Below, piece by piece: positions 45,440 through 56,761 of a DNA stretch of 64,000 nt. The notes beneath the pieces were generated by a model. It was not told the origin of the DNA and did no database searches. It worked only from the letters and a program-made list of their open reading frames with translations. Source of the DNA: Paragorgia papillata. Its lineage: Eukaryota; Cnidaria; Anthozoa; Scleralcyonacea; Coralliidae. Every line of letters starts with the position of its first letter. Positions within the stretch are counted from its first letter, which is position 1. The stretch is from the NCBI GenBank assembly GCA_035771165.1, contig JAWNZC010000337.1:806001-870000 (forward strand), written 5' to 3'. Position numbers and translations under genes: made by a program.

Positions 45440-47328
45440 TGTACGATATTAAATTGCGGGTGACAACGACTTGAGTACGTTGTGGTCAACATGCCGTGGC
45501 TTCAAATGCACGCAGTTTAATTGAGCTCAAAACCCCATTTCTACAATTTTTAGAACAAAAAAGTGTTGTTAAAATTTAAGAAAATCAACTAAAGACTGAG
45601 AATCGGTAAAAATATCAGATTTTGCAGTATATCATTTTAAACAGATCAATGGAGACTTTCAACTAACGAAAACAAAACAACAAAGCAAACAATGCAAAAT
45701 TGCTCCAAAGAAACCTACTTGATTCTGGGTATTTTTAGCGTAACGAAGAAATTTATCATTCAAGAGAATGCTAATCCTCAATATAGACCTCACCAGGTTT
45801 GTTTTCGCCAGTAGATGACCGGTCATTTGAAGTACCTTGATACGTAAACTTTCACTAGATGCACAGATCATGGGCCAATTTTCTATACATTCTACCATTT
45901 TGCGAAGGCCGATTCCTTCTTAGATACGAAGAATAATATGTAACAACAACATATAGGCAATAAAATTTTGAGGCATAAGACACAATTTTTAGTTAACGGT
46001 CAACAAGTGCTTTTCAACATGGCGCACCATTTTCGAACATTTACAAGCACGGCAATAGTTTCTTTCCACGATCTTTCGACAATACTCTAAGACATGAACA
46101 TAAGAAAGAACAAAAATATAACTTAATATTAAAAGAAGGCTTTCACTTACCTTTTTCATCAATTATGGCCAAACAACCAAAGAATATAAATTGTCTTGTT
46201 GATGGTAGCAGTCAGATCACATCGAATAAACACAAGGGTAAAAGTTTGCTGTTCTGTATGGCCAAATACGGAAGAAACACTAATCATTTCCTTATAAGAA
46301 AATCCGGCGTGATAATATCACCAATTCTTACGTCTTGGATGTTAAATCTACGAACTCGTTTGTACCGATCTCGCTCTACCATTTTCTCTCTTCCCCTGCT
46401 CGTCCAACCTCGAAAATTATGCAGCTTGTGTCAAACTTTGAAGAATTTCACTTCGGTAAAACAATTTCATTGTACTTCAGTAGGATGAACTAGCTGCTAC
46501 ATCACGTCTTCTTCACTTTATATTCGAAAGATCAAGAAACACGAGAAATCCAGCTCATCAGAGACAGAGTAACTGCAATGAAGCACCTGGCTTCGCAAAA
46601 ACAATTCGCACGCACAGAATTTGTCAACAGCTTCCCAAAGTCGCTTGTGCCCGCGATATTTTTACTCAGCGCAGACAAAATTCCCTGCTGTTCCCTCTGC
46701 CCATAGCTCTGCCTCGCCTTCATTGCCTCGCCTTACGTGTTTTATTGACAAAGATCAACAAGACAGACTAGTGCAGTAGAAGACGATGTAAACAAGGTAT
46801 TACTGTGATGTTATAACTTATAACGTTTCTAGTGTTTTAGACGTTACTCTTTAAATTATAAAGGAAGATAATTTGATCATTCGCAGCTTTTATATATATT
46901 GCGAGATAGTGACGTCGTCACGGAAGTATGTATCAGTGTAAATGGGTAATTGCTAATATTTGTGGCGAATTTTTCGTAGCTTAACCGAATTAATCATTGA
47001 TACAACTTGCTTTCTCGGTGTTAAACCTTCAACCGTTGAAAACTGGACTGACAGCTGAATGTCTAAACTTTTATACATTCTATTGATATTAAATTTGCTA
47101 TATAAACAGTACTGATGCAGTAGAAACTTACAAAATTTATGATTGTACAATATATGAAGTCTAATTAGTTGGAAAATATTTCTTTAAAATATTAATTTAT
47201 AAGCCTTTTAAGTTTAGATACGTAATTTTGCGGTAGATATTGGAGTTTATACGGTCATGTTTCGAATACATCTACAATTAATATTTGTTTTGAGAAGTTG
47301 CCTCAGCCTGTTCAAACATATGTCAAAC
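45440..47328. other. No gene recognised
   Basis: Several open frames of 60-107 codons occur on both strands with no family features. 46669-46692 is an inverted copy of the AACAGCAGGGAATTTTGTCT block at 45207. Part of this interval may belong to a decayed element. Confidence 0.35.
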
Positions 47329-48160
47329 TCATTAATAATTCATGAGATAAACAGCCAATTACAATAGTTGGGATACTCCAGTAAAGCCCAAGATATTAGA
47401 TGAAAACCGGTGTTCATCTAATATCTTAAGATCTTAATTATCTATGCAAAATAAACAAAAAGTTGCTGTATGAATAAATTTTACACACACTCATGAATAA
47501 AATCTCATGAGTCAGGCCTCGAAATAATTCTTGAAAGTATACTGGTCATCGTGACCAGTAAAAAATTACATTTGCCGGTCACAGAAGATTTTTTACTGGT
47601 CATCTTTTGTTTCTTTCATTTGCACCTATTTTAAGTGTACTTGTGGAGGTAAATTTACAGTTAATCATTCTCAAGAAAATGCTTACTTCTTTGGTGGGAA
47701 AAAGATGAAAAACAGTGAAAAGAGAAAAATCTGTGTATTACGTAGTAGTATTTGGACACTGACAAACAGAACACTTATTGTTTGCCATAGCGTCAGCAGA
47801 CTGCTGCTCAGCCTATATGCCACGAGGTATCGCGCACAAGTGTAATTTGAGTTGCAAGCGTTAAAATAGTAGGTGCAATGCCTGCAGTGTTTTGAGAAGT
47901 GAGACTTCCACTTTTCCCCAGATGAAACACAAGCAATTGTTGAGAAACAATTACCTGCTCTTGTACGTATTTTGTATTAAAAAAATTTACTGGTCAATGA
48001 CTGGTGACCGGCACTTATTTCGAGGCCTGCAGTCATGAGGGTTTATTTTAATTGTATTTTTCAATTGAAATCGCTCGATTGAGATGCCATATCAACAACT
48101 TGTTTATCGTGTTTCATCAGGGGAATCCAAACACTTGAAAACAATAAAACCACTGAATGG
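47329..48160 (+). repeat. Dispersed repeat, copy A (interrupted by an inverted-repeat element)
   Basis: AATTCATGAGATAAACAGCC, CAATTACAATAGTT, GATGAAAACCGGTGTTCATC and, beyond the insertion, ATGCCATATCAACAACT and TATCGTGTTTCATCAGG match copy B at 49294-49640 in the same order. The insertion at 47514-48029 is absent from copy B. Confidence 0.8.
47514..48029. mobile_element. Inverted-repeat element with CAGGCCTCGAAATAA ends
   Basis: Starts CAGGCCTCGAAATAATTCTT and ends ACTTATTTCGAGGCCTG, inverted. TCATGAG flanks both sides. Internal copies of TTTACTGGTCA and ACTGGTGACCGG are also inverted. The related repeat at 49294-49640 shows the empty site (AATCTCATGAGGGTTT). Confidence 0.8.
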
Positions 48161-49222
48161 CAGTTGAATCATGGTTATGTGGTATCAAAATGATATGCAA
48201 ATTACAGTGTATACAGATCGCGCGTGTCTCCCATCCATTTATGAGGTGCACCTTCTTTAATTTTGGTACAAGAAGTAAATTTTTATATCATGCCGAAAGC
48301 CCATTCCTCCTCCTTTGTTGTCTGAAACAAAGAAGGATCCAGCACTGGGCACCATGAAGTTCTTAAAATACGCTGGTGGCATCCTGACACTAGACAACAA
48401 AGAAGGAGGATCCAGCACTGGGCACAGGCACTCGGTCTAAACACAGCAAGTCATAAATAATTACTTTAGCACTTGTATACTCATGGTTGTATTGTCAGAG
48501 CAAGTTTTTAGAATTATAATGAACTCTGCACATACATATACCTGCAAGTATATATTGGCTGTAGTACAGTACAAGCTTGTAAGATTAATGTTGATTGCAT
48601 GCTATTAGGTAATTGTGTGCATGGCTTTTGACAATTAGAGAAATTTTGTCATCACATTACCCAGCCGCACTGTCCTATTACTGCAGTTCAAATTATAATA
48701 ATCAACAGATAACTTGTGGGTAATTACCTGGAAAATACAGTGTGACTGTGCACAACTTACAGTGCTGCTTTTCTTGCAAAAACACTGTACAGATCAGTAA
48801 CAGAGTTATTATAATATTATACAATTGTAAGTTATATTTGTTTTATTTGGGTTTGTTTTTTATAAACTAAGATAATTATATAACAGTACAATTTCTGCAA
48901 TTACTGTACTAGCTTGTGCAACTTAATATCCCAGTGACTTACCATATTAGCCAGGTGGAGAGTGGCCTGGGACTCCTCCAATTACAACCTTGCCTCCCCC
49001 CCCCCCCCCCCCCCCCATATCTCTCAAAATAAAATACATCCACCCTCTCTCAAAATAAAAGAAGACATCCAAATGAGCTAGACCCCTCTGGTCGATCTAT
49101 TAGCCACATGGCTTTTTAGCACTCCCCTCCCCCAATCCTTGACTTCCCAAAACTTTCGATCCATATCCAGCTTAATATTTAACTAGCAGATGTACATTTT
49201 CTGTGCTTTGGTTATACTTTAG
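48161..49222. other. 5' flank of right TMEM272-like gene; short duplication and poly-C
   Basis: GGATCCAGCACTGGGCAC occurs twice, at about 48337 and 48407, with AACAAAGAAGGA before each. A poly-C run lies at about 48987-49016. No gene is recognised before the ATG at 49223. Confidence 0.45.
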
Positions 49223-49280
49223 ATGTCAACAATGAATGATCATGACGAATCTGTCCTTCCAACTTATCAACAAGCAACAG
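49223..49280 (+). CDS. Right TMEM272-like gene, exon 1
   Basis: ATG at 49223 gives 19 codons plus one base before the donor GTACTT at 49281. The sequence before the ATG, GGTTATACTTTAG, could also be an acceptor, in which case a 5' untranslated exon lies upstream. The short exon is assigned because its phase and its PTYQQAT end fit exon 2. Confidence 0.7.
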
Positions 49281-52200
49281 GTACTTAACATCTCAAACTC
49301 AATAATACTTCATGAGATAATCAGCCAATTACAATAGTTCATTCAATCACCTGATTGAAGTTGGAATTACTCCAGTAAAACACGCTAAAATCATATACCA
49401 CCCAAGATATTACATGAAAACCGGTGTTCATCTACTTCTTAAGATCTTAATTATCTAATATGCAAAATAAACAAGTTGCTGTATGAATACATTTTACACA
49501 CATCATGAATAAAATCTCATGAGGGTTTATTTTAATCGAGATTTAAAGCTCGATTTGAGATGCCATATCAACAACTCGTTTATCGTGTTTCATCAGGTAA
49601 ATCCAAACACTCAAAAACAATAAAACCACTTGGCCTTCGGCCTCATGCTTTCATCATGTTTTCTCATGTTTAATTGAAAGACTTACACTACACTACACTA
49701 CACTACACTACACTACACTACACTACACTACACTACACTACACTACACTACACTACACTACACTACACTACACTACACTACACTACACTACACTACACTA
49801 CACTATTGATTTTTTATTACAAATTAAAATTTACAGGTGATGGGTCTTGATTAAGTCCTTCGAGATAACAATAAGTGCCATTAATGGTCATACAAATATA
49901 GATAATTATATACATGAAATAAGTAAATTCTTAAAGAAAATTGGTAATAAAATTTAAAGGGTTAATATGTTTAAAGAAGTTCAAAAGTAAAGTTCTAACA
50001 TAACAATATTAATACGAGTCAATATACGAACAGTTTACTCGGATCAACTTCTACTTCTAAGACATCTTCTGCATGTGATGCCAAGATGTTCCCGGTAAAT
50101 GTTTGTCGAGCCTTGAATTGCGTCCGTGCAACAAAGTTTTCTGAACAAGGAACGGTATCTTTTGGACATTCCAAGGTGTCGTAAAACATTTTCATTTGGA
50201 GGATGCCAGGAGCCGAGAGCACCAACGACGAAACCAAAGACCTCACATTGCTTGCCTTGACCAATGAAAAATTGCTTCAGCCCTTCATATTTATTGATTT
50301 TTCGTTGTTGAGCATCATGAAGGGCTTCAACATTATTATCAAAGGGGCAACAAACATCTATTATAAGAACTTTGTTATCCTCTTCCACAATAATGTCAGG
50401 ACGTAAACGTGCGTTGGCGGCACGAACTTGTTTGTCGGTAGTAATGGTACCATGTTGAACGGCGTTGGTGATACGGTCTACTATGGTGTTGTGTCTGCGA
50501 AGAATATTAGGCATGTTAGGAAGGCAGTGACACAAGACATGAGGAAGGGTCTCATCCGAAGTACAACGGCGACATTTTGGGCTGGCATTAGACCACCGAC
50601 TCTTGACATTATTAAGTGGAAGACAATTGAGTCGAGCACGGTGGATAAAACGCCAGTCTCTAAAACGGATGTTGAGGCCATTGTATTGCCAAGTGGATCC
50701 ATTTGCGAAGGTGTCAGTAGTAAGCGCTCGAGCAACTTTTCCTTGATCAGGAAGAGCAAATAGTGTAGAAGCGAATCGATCTTGGACATGAAAATGGGAT
50801 AAACCAAGGGCTGTCGCAGTCGAAGAAGCAGCATGAGGTGAGGCTGATAGAGGCGCACTTATCAGGTCTGAAGGATAAACCAAGGGTTGTCGCAGTCGAA
50901 GAAGCAGCATCTAAGAGTTTCTGGAGTCGGTCTTTATTTCTGGAGATTATAACAAGATCATCAGCATAAGCATAGACAGAGACAGGTATACCATGAAGTT
51001 TAGCAGGACCAATGTTTGAAGCTTTTTGTTTAATCGCACGCAAAATGATGTCGATGGTCAAATTGAAAATGATTGGGCTTAACGGACAACCTTGCTTGAC
51101 ACCTGATAAAACTGGTATATCAGAGGTCAAACTGGTGGGGGTACGTATTTTGGTGGTGGCTCCAGAATAAGAATTGGTGATCATTTCAATTAGTGGTTGT
51201 GGTACTCCAATATGGGAAAGGGTAGTGGTAATAGCAGAATGAGGGATACTTCCAAAAGCATTGCGAAGATCAAGCCAAGCGACAAAAACATTTTTCCGAT
51301 TACGTCGGGCATCACCTACGACGGACTGGAGGAGAAAGGTATGTTTATAACAACCTTCACTGGGACGAGCACTCTTCTGTTCTTTGGATAAAAGATCGTG
51401 ACCAATGGCCCATGATGTTAGTCGTTTGGCGATAACTCCCATAACCAACTTGTAGAGACACGACATTAAGGCGATGGGTCTAAAGTTGGAAGGATCGTCT
51501 GTGCTGCCTTTCTTATAGATGAGCACCGTAGTCGCAGACTTCCAGGCTGGAGGAACATCACGTTGCTTGAAACAGTGTTGGAAAAGGAGAGAAAGGATAG
51601 AGCACGATGGGTCAATGCTTTTCAAGTGACGATATTCGACGCGATCAGGCCCAGGAGAGGTATTCGCGGCAGAGAAGAGTTTTCGACGGATTTCATCAGA
51701 AGAAGGAGGTGAAAAGACGAAGTCATCGCTCGGAGCAGGTGTAACGAGGTCTTTTAATTTGTCTTGAAGGGATGTAGTGTCACATTGACGAAAGGAAAAT
51801 GTATTTCTAAAGAATGATTCTGCTTTATCTGTTGATCCAGTGAGCAGCTCTTTTCTTAGAGTGACGATATAACGTTTGAATGCGTTGTGCTTCGGCGGGA
51901 TTAGATAAAAGCGGTCGATGACGGAAAGCAGGACGGCGGCCAGATGGACGATCACGACGAGGAAGAGGTTTTGGGCGACGAAAAGAAGATGAAGATTCTG
52001 CAGCGATTTCTAAAGCGAGAGATCGAGATTCAACGGCAAATTCATCGCAGAGGGTGCAAAAGTCCGACCACGGAATGTCCCCGGAAAAAGCAGTTGTCCA
52101 TTTTTCACGAAAAGCAATTCTCTTCAAGCGTGATTCTGAAGGAATGGACGATGGTGAATTTTGAGATTGTGTGAAATCATCATCATGCATGTTAGGAGAA

Positions 52201-55200
52201 GAAGAATCATTAACAGGAGAAGATCGCGACTCAGAAGTTGAACAGGTATTTGTCGAAGGATTTCCATCGTTGTCAGAAGTAAAGGAAGATGGCGGAGTGG
52301 GGTGCGATGATGAGGAAGGAGGAGTAGGTATCTCAGCAGAAGAATGTAAAGTCGAATTAATTAGGTCATCGACATCTGATTGGGCAACGTTGGGTGAACG
52401 ACGAGGAGGTTGTGGAGATGACCAGGGAGAAAAGAATCCAGCAGTTGTTGGTCTTTGGTAACGTCTAGGAGAAGGACTAGGTGCAGGAGGCGAGGATCGG
52501 GATGAATCGTTAACAACAGTTAAAGAGACTTCTGATGAAGAAATAGGTGAAGAAGGTAAACCAACTGTTTTGGGAGCTCGTTGAGGAACAGAAGGAAGAA
52601 TATTGTTGCATTCATGAATGAAACGCGATAAGGAGTTTGAGGCTTGTTCAGTTCGGGGTGATGAAAAATGTTTGTTCATACGAAGCAAAGAACTGAGACA
52701 ATCCAATGTTTGTTGAGAATTGGTGGAGGAAGTCTGATGCTGAATGATGGTGGGAGGAGAGCATTCAATTGATTTATTGAGGAAAGTGGTAAGCGGAGTA
52801 GTTGATGAAAGGGCAGGATCCGACTCAGGATCGGGTGATGTTGGTTGTTGTGTGGAAGGAGAGGAGACCAAATTGGAGACATGAGGTATATGATGGGTTG
52901 AATCTATAACGGGATTGATAGGGGAATGGAATAAGTGGCGAGAACACGAATCACGGAGTTCTGGTGATGAAGATGACTGGTTTGGGACCAAGATAGGATC
53001 ATCAAGTGGATTTGACGGTTGTTGGACAGAGGATGGCAAGGATTGATCTGAACAGATCGAAGATCGTTGTTTGGAAGAACGTTTTTTACGAACAGGTCTG
53101 GTTGAATGGCGGGGAGCAACACCAGATGTAACATTATGGTCAGCGGTAATCTGAGACATTATTGGAGTTGGACTTTGAGGATATTGAACATGTGGATTAT
53201 TATTTATATTTTTTTTCACTACACTACACTACACTACACTACACTACACTACACTACACTACACTACACTACACTACACTACACTACACTACACTACACT
53301 ACACTACACTACACTACACTACACTACACTACACTACACTACACTACACTACACTACACTACACTACACTACACTACACTACACTACACTACACTACACT
53401 ACACTACACTACACTACACTACACTACACTATTGATTTTTATTACAATTTAAAATTTACAGGTGATGGGTCTTGATTAAGTCCTTCGAGATAACAATAAG
53501 TGCCATTAATGGTCATACAATATAGATAATTATATATACATGAAGTACTTTATACAATAAATTAATAGGTTTAGAGAAGTTCAAAATAAAATTAAAGTTT
53601 CTAATATAACGAAATTAATGAAAGTCAATATAAACAGTTTATTCAGGATCAACTTCTACTTCCAAGTTGTCCTCAGTTAAGCCAAGGTGTTCACGGTAAA
53701 TGTTTGTTGAGCCTTGAATTGCGTCCGTGCAACAAAGTTTCCTGAACAAGGAACGATATCTTTTCGACATTCCAAGGTGCCGTAAGACATTTCATTTGCC
53801 GGATGCCAAGAGCCAAAAGCACCAACCACAAAACCAAAGACATCGCATTGCTTTCCTTGCCCAATGAAAAATTGCTTCAGCCCTTCGTATTTAGTGATTT
53901 TACGATGTTCAGCATCACGAAGGGCTTCAGCGTTATTGTCAAAGGGGCAACAAACATCAATAATCAGAACTTTATTGCCCTCCTCAACAATGATGTCAGG
54001 ACGTAAACGAGAGTTGGCAGCACGAACTTGTTTGTCAGTAGTAATGGTACCATGTTGAACGGCGTTGGTGATACGGTCCACTATGGTGTTGTGTCTGCGA
54101 AGAATACTAGGCATGTTAGGAAGGCAGTGACACAAGACATGAGGAAGGGTCTCATCTGAAGTACAACGGCGACATTTTGGGCTGGCATTAGACCACCGAC
54201 TCTTGACATTATTAAGTGGAAGACAATTGAGTCGAGCACGATGGATAAAACGCCAGTCTCTAAAACGGATGTTGAGGCCATTGTATTGCCAAGTAGATCC
54301 ATTGGCGAAGGTGTCGGTAGTAAGCGCACGAGCAACTTTTCCTTGATCAGGAAGAGCAAATAGAGTAGAAGCGAATCGATCTTGGACATGAAAATGCAGG
54401 AAACGACTGGCTTCTTTAGCAAGAACAGTACCGGAGTTTTGCGATGAAAGGACAGGAAGACCATTGTCATTGAATTTAATTTCAATACCAAGGTTACGAG
54501 TGGATTTGCGGACTCGGGTCCACAACGATTGAATGCGGTAATGTATGTTGTTTAAACGATCATCAGGAAGGCTGGACAACACTACACTACACTACACTAA
54601 GGCTGGCTACACTACACTACACTACACTACACTACACTACACTACACTACACTACACTACACTACACTACACTACACTACACTACACTACACTACACTAC
54701 ACTACACTACACTACACTACACTACACTACATAACACTACACATTACACACTACACTAATATATTACTAGAAATATAATATTTCCCCCCCACTTCATGTA
54801 CTTTACCTTTACAGTTTTTATGCATATATAGACCAGTATTTATATTAAACTAATTAAATATTCTAATTATTTATCCACCAGATAATTTTCTTCCAAACAC
54901 CACTTCATAAAAATTGAGATAAATATTTGATTGTTGTTGCTATGGCTACAATGCTGAAATTTACAAACCTGAAAAGTGTGGAAGTTTGCAAAGTCACACA
55001 TGCACTGTCAACTATTTGGCAGCAGTATATGTGTATACTGTACAATAAATGCAACCATGTTATTTTTCAAAAATATAAATTATGCAGTAGATGATTCATA
55101 TACACTACAGGTAATATTTTTATTTAGTAAAACAATGGAAATATCAATTTTTTAATTGCATGTATTAAATTAAATGCACCTATTCCTGCCAAGCTGGCCT

Positions 55201-56676
55201 CATATTATTAATCTACTCTGGCTGTCATACTGGATGACACAATCTTTCAGGCAGGAATGGGTTAAACACTTGAACGAGTATTTAAAATATGCACATTTTT
55301 AATATAACCCATTTCTATGTGGACTGCAAACTTTTGTATAATTGCATATTACTAAAACAAAATTAGATTTACTGTCAACCAAATAAAAATTTCTCACTTT
55401 GTTAGCATTCATCAAATATAATAGTGATAGAATTTAATAAGTCCCTACACAAAGGACATGATTTTAATAAGTAAAATGCAGTCACAGAATGCAGTGAAAT
55501 GGCAACTAAATTCAAGAGACAGTGAAATACTCACGAAAGTTTTATTTTATTTTGGCTGTTAAAATAGTTCACGCACTCATGGTCTAAAATGAACGAACGC
55601 TTACCTTCTATATTTCAACGTTTCTCATTTCGCTTTTTGTATTTAAAAACAAACTCTGAACTAAAATATTTTCTCTAAAGCGAAGACAAATTTTCAAAGT
55701 ATAATGTTTCGTGGTATTAATTAACTTTCATTTCATTTTCATCCTGGGCTGCTACACAGGCTTTACACAGCTTACTTTTCCTGGTAATTTCCTAGTTAAA
55801 TTTGCAGTAGTTTGTCTGAATTTGTCTAATGACGCAAGCACAGAATTACTCGCGTCGGAAGTCGGAACCTTTGAAGTTTATGTCCTCGCGCATTTATTGT
55901 CGCCTCGCGCATCTTGATTCCTCGCCATCCTATGCAATCCTGGCAAGTTCCTCTGGCAGTTTGGACCTTCAAAAGAAGGTTAAAACTGCGGTGCTTACTT
56001 TGTGTTTCGCGCACGAATTTGTTATTCTTTGACCCTGACCCTGAAAACACCCTAATCCTAACCCTGATCCCAACCCCAATCCTAACCCTAATCCTAACCC
56101 TGATCCCAACCGCAATCCTTACCCTAATCCTAACCTCAATCCTAACCCTAATGCATATTCGTGCACGAAACACAAAGTAATAACCAAAACTGCCGGGAGA
56201 ACTTGCCAGGATTGCGTAGGATGGCCTAGGACATTTGCGTAGGATGGCATAAAATATCGCACCTGCGCATTGAAGAAATGCGGACAAGTTGTCACTCGAG
56301 TTGGACTTCTGGTCGTATTTCTATTCTGTGGTGAAAGTGACCGGAGTTGATGCATACAAACAAACATAGAAACTTTTTGTTCGATTACTTTCGCATGGTT
56401 TTCAAACTCGCGTGTAGTCCACGCGAGGCGAGATTAGCACCCTTGCCACCAGGCTCCGGGCCTTCGGCTCGTCGCCTGGGCTCGGGGATAATATAATATT
56501 ATATAATATTATATTATATTATATTATATACTATACTATACTATACTATACTATACTATACTATACTATACTATACTATACTATACTATACTATACTATA
56601 CTATACTATACTATACTATACTATACTATACTATACTATACTATACTATACTATACTATACTATACTATACTATGC

Positions 56677-56761
<85 letters not shown>

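Larger units (their letters stand above)
49806..53216 (-). mobile_element. R2-like non-LTR retrotransposon, copy 1
   Basis: 3.4-kb element with both ends in (CACTA)n. On the - strand it has about 60 bp of leader, a Ser/Pro-rich N-terminal region, reverse transcriptase, a CCHC finger with a PD-D-type endonuclease domain, and about 240 bp of 3' untranslated sequence without poly(A). The protein is interrupted by a frameshift near 51840 and by a deletion with a duplicated 37-bp block near 50800-50910, so it is not functional. It lies in intron 1 of the right TMEM272-like gene, antisense to it. Confidence 0.92.

Noticed and set aside
46165..46488. 107-codon open frame
   Set aside because: No recognisable domain, no splice context that extends it and an equally open opposite strand; not supported as a gene.
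51941..52461. + strand open frames of 76 and 96 codons
   Set aside because: They are antisense shadows of the Ser/Pro-rich R2-like N-terminal region.
53106..53452. Open frames repeating TTLHY
   Set aside because: Translation of the (CACTA)n microsatellite.
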